Shown here piece after piece: positions 1 through 11,689 of a DNA stretch of 64,000 bases. A model generated the notes under the pieces. The model made no database searches. It was not told the origin of the DNA and saw only the letters and a list, made by a program, of their open reading frames with translations. A program made the position numbers and the translations under genes. Numbering within the stretch: position 1 is the first letter of the stretch; the number at the start of each line of letters is the position of its first letter. The stretch spans positions 44,819,131 through 44,883,130 of the forward strand of contig NC_065548.1 in the NCBI RefSeq assembly GCF_022605725.1, read 5' to 3'. This DNA is from Anthonomus grandis grandis (taxonomy: Eukaryota; Arthropoda; Insecta; Coleoptera; Curculionidae).

Positions 1-2945
1 GAAGGGGTGGTTAAAGGAGGGTCGCTATCAAGTGTATCAGCTAACAAGTCTTCAGACATGAGATATGCCGGCTTAAGTAGCTCAACCGAGACGCTTTTCG
101 TTTTCCCGTTGATATCGATTTCAAACACCCTATCGGACAGTCTTTTAACAACCTTGTAAGGTCCGGAATAAGTTCGTTCGAGTGCCTTCGCAACAACATT
201 GCGTAAGAAAATATGGGAGCATTCGTATAAATTTTTAAAAACAAACGCGCGCCTCTTGATGTGATGTGTGACTGGAACAGGCCTGACGAGTCGCATAAAC
301 TCACGAAACTCCTCAATGAATGTGCGAGGATCAGGAGTAAAATCCCCTTCAAGAAAGAATTCGCCAGGCATGCGAAGTGTCGTGCCAAACAAGAATTCGG
401 CAGGCGATGCCTCAGTGTCAGCACGAACATGAGAGCGCAACCCTAAAAGAACCGTGGATAAGGTCCGCGTCCAATTCTTGTCATTGTGACACTTCAAAGC
501 GGCTTTAAGGCAACGATGCCAACGCTCGATCATTCCGTTTGCCGCAGGGTGGTAAGCAGTTGTATGGATGTGTTGAGTGCCAATAAGGCTAAGTAAGGCT
601 TTAAATAAGGTGGCTTCAAACTCAAGACCCTGGTCAGAGGTAATAACTTTGGGAGACCCATAACGAGAGACCCATGTATCATAAAAGGCCCGCGAAACAG
701 TTTGGGCAGATTTATCCGGGATTGGAATGGCCTCTACCCAACGGGAGAACCGATCAATCATTGTCAAAATATAATGGAAGCCGTTGCTTGGAGGCAGAGG
801 GCCCACCAGATCGATATGTACGTGGTCGAAACGACCATCAGGGGTTACAAAATGTTCAGGAATAAATTTGACATGCCTAGAAACCTTGGCATGCTGGCAA
901 TCTAAGCAGGTTTTGCACCATAGTGCAACATCACGGTGCAGACCGGGCCAAATGTACTTCATGCGAATTTGCCTGTCAGTTGATTTGGTTCCACAATGGG
1001 CAGCGTTATGTATACGATCAAAGATCACGCGCCGTAATGGTAAAGGGATAAAGGGGCGAATGGAGTCGCCAGAGATATCACAATATAAAGATGTCTTGTC
1101 AGGACCAAAGTCGAAGATTTTAAAACAGAAGTCTTTATGGGGGGTCTTAATAAGCTCTGCCAGTTCTTCATCTTTGCTCTGCAAATCAGAAATTTGTTTT
1201 AGAGAGATGTCTATGGGTAGAGAGAGAGACTCAATACGTGACAAACAGTCAGCCACCACATTATCTGAACCTTTAATGTATTCAATGCACGTAGTAAATT
1301 GGGAAATGTATGAAAGTTGGCGAGATTGCCGGGGAGAAGCTTTGTCTGGACGCTGAAGAAAAGCGTAGATCAAGGGCTTATGGTCGGTCACAACCTTGAA
1401 CTCCTGACCTTCAAGATAATGCTCAAAGTATTTAATTGCCTCGTAAATGGCTAGCAATTCCCTATCGTAAGGACTGTATCGAGTCTGCCGAGGGGACAAT
1501 TTCTGAGAAAAGAATGCTAAAGGCTCCCAAGACTGCTTCGTTCCATCAATCGGTTCAGACAGTTGTTCGAGGGAAGCACCAATCGCAATGTCAGAGGCGT
1601 CGGATACCACACGGAGTTCCGCACCAGCGCGGGGATGGACTAGTAAGACTGCACCAGCTCGCTCCTGTTTAACTTTTTCAAAAGCTCGTTCAGACTAATC
1701 CGTCCAGATGATAGGACTTTGATCATTTTTACGCCAGTCCTTGAAATATGCATTTAAAGGAGCTTGAGAGGAGGCCGCGGTAGGAATATTGCGATGGTAA
1801 AAATTTACCATGCCTAAGAAGCGGCGAAGCTGAGAGACCGTAGAAGGCTTGGGGAAACTTAAAATGGCTTCAACCTTAGTAGGAATAGGAGATATACCAC
1901 GATGGTTAATGCGATAACCCAGAAAATCAATTTCATTAACGGCAAGAACACATTTGGCGGGATTTAAGCGAAGACCAAATTCGATGGGAAGTCTTTCGAA
2001 GACTACTCGTAAATGAGTGTGATGGTCTTCAATGGTTTTGGAGAATACCAAAATATCGTCCTGATAAGCAAAGGTAAAATCAAGATTGCTCAAGGCTTGG
2101 TTGAGATATCTCTGAAAGGTCTGGCTAGCATTACGCAAGCCGAAAGTCATGAACATGAATTCGAACAAACCGAAGGGAGTTATTACAGCAGTCTTTTCGA
2201 TGTCCTCAGGATGAACTGGAATCTGCTGATAAGCACGAATAAGATCAAGCTTGCTGAAGATTTTTTTACCATGTAATTCACTGGAGCAGTCATATAAATG
2301 GGGAATGGGATATTTATCCGGTTTGGTAACAGCATTCAACGGTCTATAGTCACCACACACCCGCCACTCGGTGTCACCCTTTTTGACCATATGAATGGGA
2401 CTTGCCCAAGAGCTAGAAGAGGGTCTACACCTACCAGTGTTTATCCAATGCTGGAACTCCATTTTTGCATACTTAAGCTTATCAGGCGGTAGCCGACGAG
2501 CCCGAGCTGACAAGGGAGGTCCTGAGGTAACTATATGATGGAAAACTCTAGGAATTTTTGGAGGAATATTGCAGGAGCTGCCTGTAATTTCTGGGAATTC
2601 TGAAAGAATTTTTTTGCACTCACTATCTATCAGCACACAATGTATGGAGTGTACAGGAGCCTCTTTGACAATTCCTTTAGAGCATAGCTCAGTTGAAGTG
2701 TCCAGTAAACATTTCCTGCGTAGATCAACCGCCAAATTATACTGAAAAAGTAAATCGGCGCCAATAATGGCATATGGAACCTCCGCGATACAAAAGTTCC
2801 AGGATATGTCGCGCCGCAGCCCCAAATTCAGAGTACCTGGTGACCAGGTGCAACCTAATCCGCCATAATGGATCGAATCCATCCTGACAATTGACAGCCT
2901 CCACTTCACTCTCGGAGTGAGTGAGAGGGCGATACAAGTCCCCAC
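1..2945 (-). pseudogene. pol: Gypsy (Ty3) retrotransposon pol: protease end, RT, RNase H, integrase
   Basis: The minus strand encodes one continuous pol reading frame, broken only by a TAG at 1695-1697 and cut by the window edge. In order it shows the C-terminal part of the protease (IIGADLL at about 2760), reverse transcriptase with the YQDD active site (about 2060), RNase H (DASDIAIGASL, then TDHKPL; about 1250-1690), the integrase HHCC finger (HNAAH, then CKTCLDC; about 900-1010) and an integrase core with all three acidic residues (HIDLVG about 815, TSDQG about 640, GMIERWH about 525). The stop lies in the RT to RNase H connection, so a single CAG to TAG change could explain it. The protease active-site DTG is not recognisable and homology fades above about 2945, so the 5' half with gag is missing. 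Assignment to Ty3/gypsy follows from the RT-RNase H-integrase order. Confidence 0.93.
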
Positions 2946-3265
2946 AATTTTTAAACTGGTGGCTCCATCTCTAGAGTGATGGCGACATTAGAATTCTTGT
3001 TGAAATTCTAGACTGTTGGCATGAAGTAAAATTTCCGCATACGCCATCAACGCCGAAAAAGTTGAGGTTATGATTTTTCACATGTTCAGAGTTTGTACAC
3101 GGGGTCAGTTAAAATCGTTTTGCGACTACATTTTGTTGAAACAAAAGTGTTTAAGCGCATGGTAAGTTTGTTTAGGCATAATATGGTAGAAATCTTAAAG
3201 ATTTGCTTTGATATTTTTCATGATACTATATAGAGTACTTGTTTTGTTTACATATTGTGTAGCGT
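2946..3265. other. Spacer between gypsy and pogo elements
   Basis: About 320 bases of AT-rich DNA between the broken 5' side of the gypsy fragment and the first pogo terminal motif. I see no open frame, RNA gene or LTR end here. Confidence 0.5.
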
Positions 3266-5188
3266 GTAATATGGGATATTCCATATTACCCGCCCTATCC
3301 CATATTACCCGCTCAGTATAAAATAGAGTTTTTTTTTTAATTTTCAGACATAATGGCTGCTCCCTTCAAGCAAAAGCGAAAACAATGGAGTGAGGAAGAT
3401 ATGGAAAACGCCATTGAATCAGTAAGAAACAGAAATATGGGTTATTTGGCGGCAGCAAAAAGATTTAAAGTTCCACGCTCAACACTTTTTCGCCTCTGTC
3501 ATACTGAAGGGCCTCCAGCAATTGTGAGTAAAACGAAGTTGGGTAAACGACCAGTTTTGTCAGAGGAGTTGGAAAAGGAACTAGTTCAATATTTACTTAT
3601 AATGGATCAGAAGTTTTTTAGTCTGACAAGAAGGGATGTCCGATCTCTAGCATTCCAACTTGCTACACGTAACAATATACCAAATCCATTCTCTCTTTTA
3701 CGTGAATCTGCGGGAAAAGATTGGTTTTCATCATTCATGCACAGGCATAAGGCTACACTAAGTTTACAAAAGCCCACTGGAACTTCCCTAGCAAGAGCCG
3801 TTGGTTTTAATAGGGAAAATGTCAATGAGTTTTTCGACTTATTAGAGAGGACTATGGCGGAGCGAAATTATGGACCTCATCAAATATATAATGTAGATGA
3901 GTCGGGGTTGTCCATTGTGCAATCAAGATGTCCAGAAGTGGTATCGCTTAGAGGCAAACGACATGTTGGTACTCTCACATCAGCCGAAAGAGGTTCACTT
4001 ATAACCATCGTAATGTGTATGAGTGCGGCAGGTAATTTTGTGCCACCGATGATCATCTTTCCACGCAAAAAAGCCAGTGAGCAGTTGAAAAAGGGGGCAC
4101 CTCCAGAATCGCTGTTTGCTTTTCACCCATCCGGGTGGATTCAAACAGATTTATTTACAATATGGTTTGACCACTTCCTAGAGCTAGCCAAACCTTCAGC
4201 AACAAAACCAATACTGTTGATATTAGACGGCCATCACACTCACACTAGAAATCTAGATGTACTTATCAAAGCTAAAGAAAATAATGTTACTATTTTATGC
4301 CTACCACCACATACAACGCACAAACTTCAGCCCCTTGATAAGACCGTCATGGGTGCATTAAAGACCTTCTATAACGAAGAAGTGAGAATCTTCATGAGAA
4401 TGGAAAAACGTGCAGTAACACATTTTGATATTTGCCAGTTATTTGGTAGCGCCTATCTTAAAGTGCAATCTGGGGAAAGAGCTGTTAAAGGATTTAGTGC
4501 CACTGGGATCTACCCTTTAAGAAGAAATATTTTCACAGACGAAGAATTTGCGGCCGAAATGCAAAACGAAAATCAAAATTTGCCGAACGATAATACACGT
4601 CCTCATAATGAGCAAAATAACTTGCCTTATGTTTCTCCTAGTGACATAATTCCAGTTCCAGAACTAACAAAGAAGCCGGCAACTCGGGGAAGAAAATGTG
4701 GGCGTTCCAAAATAATCACGTCGACGCCGAATAAGGAGGAAGAATCAATTAATCTCTCAAAACAAAAAGTTACACGAAACGTTTTCGATGAACCTGGATC
4801 TAGTGGATTACAAACCAAGAAGCGTAAAGTCACGAAAAAATATGTACCATCTAGTTCCTCTGATTCAGAATCTGAAGCAGTAATTGATGATTCATCTGAT
4901 GATGATCTGCCATTAAGCTGCTACAATAAAAAACCAACCGGTGAAGATGTCCCATGTATTTTTTGCCTAGAAACATTTTCCTCAAGCCGAAGTAGAGAAA
5001 TATGGGTGCAATGCGCAATCTGCCATGAATGGGCTCACGAAGCTTGTACCAGTGCAGAAAAAGATGTATTTGTTTGCGATTTTTGCAATTCCTAGATATA
5101 CTTTTATATTCATATTGATGTTCTGAAGTTAAATAATTTTAGTAAAGTTTTTTAGTTTTTTGCGTATAATAAGTCTATTCCATATTAC
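3266..5188 (+). mobile_element. Pogo/Tigger-type DNA transposon
   Basis: A short imperfect inverted repeat flanks an intact transposase: GTAATATGGGATA at 3266-3278 and its complement with one change, TATTCCATATTAC, at 5176-5188. The left end also has two direct copies of CCATATTACCC (3281-3291 and 3300-3310), and a third lies at the right end (5180-5190). These may be transposase binding sites. A TA target duplication could not be placed with certainty, so the outer limits are approximate. Confidence 0.7.
3353..5095 (+). CDS. Pogo-type transposase with C-terminal PHD-like finger, 580 aa
   Basis: This intact reading frame starts ATGGCTGCTCCC. Residues 9-50 form a psq/CENP-B-like helix-turn-helix (QWSEEDMENAIESV, AAKRFKVPRSTLFRL). 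The DDE domain has Asp182 in NVDESGL, Asp292 in LDGHHTH and Asp329 in LQPLDKT, so the last two acidic residues are 36 apart, as in pogo/Tigger transposases. The tail from about 400 to 530 is polar and basic with an acidic serine stretch. The last 46 residues hold a C4HC3 set (C535, C538, C554, C557, H562, C565, C575, C578) typical of a PHD finger. In the family the enzyme binds its terminal repeats and cuts at TA sites in the nucleus; the PHD-like finger might tether it to chromatin, which is inference. There are no stops or frameshifts. It could be an active transposase or a domesticated copy, and the flanking inverted motifs favour a transposon. Confidence 0.93.
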   Translation: MAAPFKQKRKQWSEEDMENAIESVRNRNMGYLAAAKRFKVPRSTLFRLCHTEGPPAIVSKTKLGKRPVLSEELEKELVQYLLIMDQKFFSLTRRDVRSLAFQLATRNNIPNPFSLLRESAGKDWFSSFMHRHKATLSLQKPTGTSLARAVGFNRENVNEFFDLLERTMAERNYGPHQIYNVDESGLSIVQSRCPEVVSLRGKRHVGTLTSAERGSLITIVMCMSAAGNFVPPMIIFPRKKASEQLKKGAPPESLFAFHPSGWIQTDLFTIWFDHFLELAKPSATKPILLILDGHHTHTRNLDVLIKAKENNVTILCLPPHTTHKLQPLDKTVMGALKTFYNEEVRIFMRMEKRAVTHFDICQLFGSAYLKVQSGERAVKGFSATGIYPLRRNIFTDEEFAAEMQNENQNLPNDNTRPHNEQNNLPYVSPSDIIPVPELTKKPATRGRKCGRSKIITSTPNKEEESINLSKQKVTRNVFDEPGSSGLQTKKRKVTKKYVPSSSSDSESEAVIDDSSDDDLPLSCYNKKPTGEDVPCIFCLETFSSSRSREIWVQCAICHEWAHEACTSAEKDVFVCDFCNS

Positions 5189-5194
5189 CCTCCT

Positions 5195-5389
5195 TTTTTT
5201 TTGTCGGCCAAAAATGCATTTTTTTAAAATGTTTTTGTAAAATTACCGAATATGATTTAATTTTTAATTTAGCACCTGACACTCTTTGGAGATACTTAGA
5301 AGTATATATTAATGAAATCATGCAGCTCTAAACACTTATGTTTTGATGTTATCGCTATAAAAATGATTGGTATTCCATATATGCCGACT
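5195..5389. other. Unassigned AT-rich spacer
   Basis: Short stretch between the pogo right end and the next retrotransposon fragment. Nothing recognised. Confidence 0.4.
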
Positions 5390-7190
5390 TTACTCTACGA
5401 CTGTATTGCGGTGTCCGCAGCTTAGGATTTTCTGTCCGCATACAGCGAACCTACTTCGGCCTGGAAGACAGTGGCGTGCTCCCCCAGCGAGTATGCCCTA
5501 CTGGTATGTGGGATCACACCACAAAGCCCTGATCCAGCTCTGTTATTCATTCTGGAGCCATCTGTGTACCAGACGGTCCCCCTATTTAGCAATGCAGGTC
5601 TGTTGGAATGCTGCCACTCCTCTCTACCTGTAATGTGCGTCACGAATCCCTCGCAGTCCACAGTCACTGGAGCCATGCAGTCACTGCCCATCAGAAGGAG
5701 AGGACATTCCTGTATGGCCCGTGACCAAATTTTTGCGTGACCGGTCTCGCCGTGTACGTAGTTCGCCGAGGACGTATAGCCTGTACGCAGTCCTCATTGC
5801 CTCGAATTGCACAACGAGGTCCAAAGGCGGAAGGCTCAGCGCAGAGTCTCAACCGCTCTAGAACCCGTTATGCTGAGAAATGCAAGACGTTGGACTCTGT
5901 CCAGTTGAGCACGAATTTTCGCTTTCACCGTACATGGCCACCAAACGATAGCCCCGTATGTGAGAAGAGGTCTCACAATGCGCAAGTAGATCCAGTGGAG
6001 GATCTTAGGAGACAGACCCCAAGTATTGCCGAAAGCCCGCCTGCAGGCCGATAGCGCGCAGGTGGCCTTCTTCTGGTGTCTGCATGATCGTACCAGGAGA
6101 GTCTGGGATCTAACTTGATCTAACTGAGAAATCGAACTGTCCTGGAGTAATGCAGCTGTACGCCACCTAGAGATATAACAGGGGGCATGCCCAAGTTACG
6201 TCTCCTCGTGAATAGTAGGAGCTCTGCTTTTTTGGGGTTAATCCTGAGACCCCCCGAGAGGCATCATATGTCCACCATATGCAGGGCTCGCATCATATGG
6301 CCCCGCATTGAGACGGCGTCCCCGGGCAAAGGATTACCAGATCATCATCGTAGGCCTGTGTGTATAGCCCAGCATTGTTTAAAAGATTTATCAGGCTGTC
6401 GACCACAAGGCACCACAAGGTAGGGGACAATACTCCTCTCTGCGAGCAGCGCCTAGCCGTTAACGTTTCGACAATCTCGTTGTTGAGCTGGGCAGATACA
6501 TGACGTTTCGAGAGCATGGCCTCTATCCAGCTAACCAAACAGGGTTCTGAGCCGCGGCTCTCGAGTGCTTGACAGATTAATGTAAAAGGGGTGTTGTCGA
6601 ACGCCCCTTCAATGTCTAGAAACGGACCCAGACAGGCCTTGCCACTACCCAGAGCACCCTCCACCTTCCTCATGAGGTGGTGTATGGACCAGGTCCGTGA
6701 ATTTGCCCGCCTGATAGGCGTATTGGTGCACATGCATTGGTTTTTTGATCAGGATGCTTTCCTTAAGATACCGATCAATCAGCCTGTGTATCGCCTTCAG
6801 CATAAAGCTGGTCGGTACGATTTGGGATCTGTAAAATCGCTTTTTCCGGGTTTCGGAATGAAGACGACTTTCACTTGACGCCATAACTTTGGGACGTAGC
6901 CCCGAGCAAGGGACGTCCTGAATAGTCTGGCTATGTGTGGGGTTAGTACTTCTAACCCGTTTTGAAAAAGGCATGGATATAATCCATCCATGCCCGGAGA
7001 TTTTTAGCAGTCTCGAACTCTAAGCAAATCGGAGCCCGAGAACAGCTAGGAGGCGAGATGTGTCTGGGAAGTGAGTGCGCAGCATGACCTCCAGTGACTC
7101 CCGCTCATTGGTGGTAAAGCCGCCATCTGAAAGTGACAGCGACCCCACTTTAGTTCCAGGTTCCTTGGACAGTACTTTGCACAGTCGTGC
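5390..7190 (-). mobile_element. Jockey/R1-type non-LTR retrotransposon fragment (RT and RNase H)
   Basis: The minus strand carries pieces of a non-LTR pol in several frames. Reading 5' to 3': a pre-RT linker near 7050-7185 (SDGGFTTNERESLEVML), RT (KPGKSDFTDPKSYRP at about 6800-6850, LDIEGAFDNTPF at about 6600, active site AYDDD at about 6341-6355) and the start of an RNase H domain (WYTDGSRMNNRAGSG at about 5560) ending near 5400. Several frameshifts separate these blocks and the endonuclease, ORF1 and 3' end are gone. An RNase H after the RT fits the Jockey, I and R1 groups; I cannot choose between them. It is a dead fragment. Confidence 0.85.
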
Positions 7191-7619
7191 AAAGTCATTG
7201 CAAGTGTTGTGGAAAATTCCACAACAAAGAATTTAATTTTTTATTTAAAAGATTATTGTTAAGCAGGCGGAACTCATCAAACACTGAGAATAGAAGTATT
7301 TTTCTTCAGTTCAGAGAATTTGGCCCCGGTACCAAATGTCCCGCTGCATTAAGTAAGTCAGTAAGCATTCGGACGTTGTGATTGGCTAGTTCGGTGACAA
7401 AGCGGGAGAAAATAACGCGATATTTAATTTGAGTAGATATTGATCGATGATGAGTCAGAGAGAGCACAGGGTTCGCATTCTCCACTATTTTTTGGCCCAA
7501 CAGCGGCGTACTAGTAATTTTAAACGGTTCTGAATTTGTGTTTGTTGAAATATTAATTTACTAAAATAAATACAGTCTCATACTCATACAATAAATTGTG
7601 TGCTTAATTAAACAATTGG
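7191..7619. other. Unassigned stretch with a 22-bp near-palindrome
   Basis: An inverted repeat at 7205-7226 has 10-bp arms (TGTTGTGGAA and its complement) around AA, right at the 5' boundary of the neighbouring retrotransposon fragment. A 64-codon minus-strand frame at 7306-7500 resembles nothing I know. No other feature seen. Confidence 0.45.
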
Positions 7620-9030
7620 CATAGCAAGTTATGCGCATGCTATCACATACAAAGTGGGGAGCTGAACCATCTTCACTACTCATCATCTACAAAGCTTTAA
7701 TGAAATCTAAACCAGACTATGGATCTATCGCCTATTCATCTGTTCTACAAAGTTATATTCAATCACTTAGACCTATAGAGAATGCTGCACTCAAAATAGC
7801 TCTTGGAGCTTTTAACAAGTCTAATAAATAGCTTGTATTGTGAAGCAGAATGTATCTCCAACCTATAGAACTACTTACCTTAAAATATATAAGTTCAACA
7901 AACACAAGCATACAGCTACAACACATACACACACCCACCATGGACACTAACACCAGTCAAAATAATAAAGGTCCTAGCAAAACATTCAAAGAAAGATACC
8001 TCAGCCTCTACATTTAAACGACTATTCCTAGACAATACAACTAAATTCAAACATAATCATATCATATACACAGATGGGTCTAAAACGGAAAACAGGGTAG
8101 GATCATCTTACATTACAGTACTTATTTTGAAAAAACTTTCTCACTGACTAAATCGACAGACATTCTTACAGTAGAACTATTCGCAATACATAAAGCAATT
8201 GAACATCTATTTACTTTAAAAAACCGAAATTGGTTAATAGCCACTGATTTCATGGGTGCATTACAATGTATTGAATCATATCTCCCAAAACACCCACTTG
8301 CTCTTGAAATTAAGCACCAATTAGAAAACGCATAAGTATAATATAATGTTCATTTGGGTTCCCAGTCACATTGGAATAAAAGGAAATGAAAAAGCCGACT
8401 TACTCGCTAAAGAACAACTTAATGCAATTCCTGTACATAAACATCTTTATGCAAAAGATATAAATAACTTCTCCCTTAATATTATTAAAAATCCAATACA
8501 ACTCGATTGGGACCTTCAAGACGAGAACAATAAACTATATAGAATCAAAGACAAATTTTTCTTGGGAAATTAAATATCAAACCTCACAAGAAAAGACAGA
8601 GTAGTAATAACCAGACTTGGAATAGGCCACACAAAAATCACCCACGAATATCTAGTACAAAATGGTAACCAGCCAATGTGTGAAACATGCAATCTACCTC
8701 TGTCAGTCCAGGATACACTAATTGATTATATTAAAGACTCTAGGCTACAATATAACTTATCTAACAACATCAAAACCTCACTCAGCCCTAAATACAATAA
8801 ATTAATTATCTCCTTTCTAAAAGAGACAAAAATATACTCAAAGATTTGAAAACAAATTAATGAAGACACATTTTTTATTATTCAGATCATTGATATATAC
8901 AATCATTGTACATAGACATTTTATAAATGTATTCATTTGCTTATTTATATAACTATTAAAAATTCTGATAGACGCCAAAAGGTCTAAGTTACCGGTGCGT
9001 CTATAATATATATCTCTCTCTCTCTCTATA
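7620..9030 (+). mobile_element. Jockey-like non-LTR retrotransposon 3' half
   Basis: Plus-strand remnants in order: the RT C-terminal domain (LSHTKWGAEPSSLLIIYKAL, then PIENAALKIALGAF; 7631-7831), an RNase H start (YTDGSKTENRVGSS at about 8070), an RNase H end (WVPSHIGIKGNEKADLLAK at 8355-8411) and a C-terminal tail to about 8848. Frameshifts and stops separate them. The element ends in a 3' hairpin at 8968-9004 followed by a short TA/TC-rich tail. The 5' portion is absent, as expected from 5' truncation during target-primed reverse transcription. Confidence 0.85.
8968..9004 (+). other. 3'-terminal hairpin of non-LTR element
   Basis: A perfect 8-bp stem, ATAGACGC and GCGTCTAT, encloses a 21-nt loop and is followed directly by the TATATATCTCTC tail. 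The position at the 3' end suggests an RNA structure recognised by the element's own reverse transcriptase, as known for some non-LTR elements. The role is inferred. Confidence 0.6.
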
Positions 9031-9449
9031 TTAGAACATTAAACGCTAATGGTTATAAAGATCTTACTAATAATTTTACTAGAGTTAATGAAAAGTCTAA
9101 AACCGGTTTATTCATTTTGCTACTAAAGTAAATTAGTAGAATATATATCAAAATAGAAAAATATATAAAAATGTACAACGAAGAAAAAAATTAAGTCTAA
9201 AACAAAATGTTTAAAACCATGGATAACTACGGGTCTGGTAACTTCAATTAGAAAAAGAGATAAATTAAAAAAGGAACTTACCATTATATATACACTGAAG
9301 TTATATACAGTGAATCCACCCAGTAAGTCACTAGCAAATAAATATAAAGGATAAAAAATGTTTGTTAAGTTTAACTAACGTGCAAAAACTCTGGAAAAAA
9401 AAAATGGAAAAATAGTTTTTCTCAACACTATAAAAATCCTAAAAAACTG
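9031..9449. other. AT-rich spacer, nothing recognised
   Basis: No open frame or motif supported; it may be eroded 5' sequence of the next non-LTR remnant. Confidence 0.35.
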
Positions 9450-10600
9450 GCAAATTGTGAAAAAGATTACCAATCAACTCATACCTAAAAAAAAATAAAT
9501 TAAATAAATAATAAATGAAACTGCTGAAGAAATGTTAGATCTTATTATAGCAGATGACTTAATAAATTCTTTAGCTTAATAGATAGCAAATTGGCAAGCC
9601 AAATGAAGGTTCCAGAAGTAAAGTTGAAGAATAAAATAATAAGAGAAAGTTCCATGTTTCTTTGCTTTATTACAGACAGTGACTTCATTAAAATATTACT
9701 CGCTGAGGATCCATTGCTGAACTAACTTATTTCATAACAGAAAGTTTTAAATAAGGGTGCAAACCATTGGCACTATTCCTGGACATGTCAAAGGCATTCG
9801 ACACTGAAACATGGCACTCTTCTTGAAAAACTTAAGAATTTGAGGTACTTTATTAAAACTTTTTAAAACATACTTACGAATCGAGTGCAAATAGTAAAAA
9901 TGAACAATACGTAGAGCCAGCAAAACAGAAATAACGCGTGGTGTTCTTCAGGGTACGATTTCTTTTTTAATATATGTTAACTCGAATACAAATTTAACAA
10001 CAAACAGTGACTCAAAGATCATTTGCTTTGCTAATGATACTGCACTTTTAATCAGGAATCGAACCTGAACTGGGGCGTTTGACAGGTCTGAGGAGGCAAT
10101 GGCAAAAATTAAACATCCAACTGACTCCAATCTTTTGACACTTAACACAAATAAGAATAACTTTCTTACTTTTGGTATGTCTTTTAGAGGCCATGTCAGG
10201 AAAGGCTTATTCTCTATACATATTACATATGATGCAAAAGAGATAAGTTAGTGTAAATAAAAGAGATAATATGTATTTAGGCATATTTGTTGAGGTTCAT
10301 TGTTCAAGTATTATGACTTGAGAAACGTGTTTTCAAGTACTTTGTCAACAAAAATTTCATCAAGCTTTAATTGAATCAGTGCTAACATAGGGTATTACAG
10401 CATTCGCAGCTGAATGCAAAAGTGTGTAAGCAGTCTTATTTGTAACTCAAAAATATGTAATAAAAACCATAATGTTGAAAAATAAAATGCACCCAACATT
10501 AACCTTATTTATAGAAGCCAAATTGCTTAACTTAAGGCAATTTTATATAAAAAATGTTTCGAAAGCATCTTCATGGTATATTCTGTTTCAATAGTATTGT
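9450..10600 (+). mobile_element. Heavily degraded CR1/Jockey-like RT remnant
   Basis: Fragments of reverse transcriptase can be read on the + strand in shifting frames: LFLDMSKAFDT at about 9775-9810, NRVQIVKMNNT then ITRGVLQGTI at about 9880-9960, and ICFANDTALL at about 10018-10050, where the usual FADDT catalytic site reads FANDT. The spacing matches one RT domain running to about 10560. Many stops and frameshifts show an old dead copy. Confidence 0.7.
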
Positions 10601-11100
10601 TACTATCAATAGTATCGATCCTTTTTAGTAGCTAACTTTAATAGATTTTCCATCGCTGACAACGGTAAATTTTATACCAAGTAGGTAAGTGCAAAAGTGT
10701 AACAAATTGGAGAAAAAACTGTTTAAAGTACCCTGCCAAACCCCCGAATTAGCAAACTTCTTTGACATTCTTTGGAATTGCTGACGTCACTAGTGCTTCA
10801 ACTTTCATTTTTTTTTTGTCTATATTCCAGTCAAACAAACTACGTCAGGCCCTTGGACATACAAGTGACATGAAAATGTGATATAAACTAAATTGCAGGG
10901 ACGTCCCATTATATCCCATGAAGTCTATTTAGGGATGTGCTTTTGGAATTGCAGTACGGGTTATAAATGGGATCATCCCAAGTTGATCACGTTTGCCTTG
11001 TACTATACACTTATATCCATCTAGTGGATATTTACTGATGTTACACGGATTTTTATAAGATATAAAAGGGATTATCCAAAAACTATACAAAGTCATATAA
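10601..11100. other. Unassigned stretch
   Basis: No supported gene. The motif CAATAGTAT occurs twice near 10590-10615 and a few short repeats of CCCATTTAT type lie near 10900-11000. Probably eroded transposon DNA. Confidence 0.35.
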
Positions 11101-11380
11101 ATGCCAAGCCTATCACAAGGCTCCTGTAGTGTACAATCGTACAACATGTATGGACCACACCATTACTCCTTTAAACTTTTAGAGAATTTCCACATTTTAA
11201 AATGTCCATTTACTGCCTCACTTTTAAGCTTGCAAAATGGAGTTGCAGTTTGTCCAGGATGTCCAAGAGATGTCCCACGGTATCTTTATTTGGACCATCA
11301 CACGCAGGACATTTGCGACCAATAGTTAGTACGTTACCAGGACAATAAATGTTTATTAGGTAATGTCTTTCTCTTAACTT
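11100..11380 (-). mobile_element. Possible non-LTR C-terminal Cys/His remnant
   Basis: The minus strand reads through a motif of the form CPACDGPNKDTVGHLLDI (about 11230-11320), which resembles the cysteine-histidine segment at the C-terminus of several non-LTR polymerases. It is short, isolated and not in frame with anything nearby, so the call is weak. Confidence 0.35.
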
Positions 11381-11689
11381 ATAATCAGGCTTACATTATT
11401 GACAGCTCTTACTTTATTTCCAGTTGGATTCATAGGGAAAAAATCCCAAAGATTTACTTGTAGTTCGACATCGACTTCAGATATCTCCGAACTTTAGAAA
11501 TATTATTGCCTGATAACTCGCGGAGTATGATACGGGATCCTGTATGATCTGTTATGGAATAAGACTTTGATCTTCAAATATATTGCGTTCAATTAGAATA
11601 TCGTTATTAAAGCATAACTTACTGAAAAATCTCAAATCACAAATAGCACTTGATAGGCTCGTTAAGATTATGCTGCATGGAATAACTTT

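Noticed and set aside
41..430. Open frame of 129 codons on the minus strand
   Set aside because: It overlaps the gypsy integrase in a different frame; the real product reads in the pol frame.
784..1356. 190-codon plus-strand frame
   Set aside because: Antisense shadow of the gypsy integrase and RNase H.
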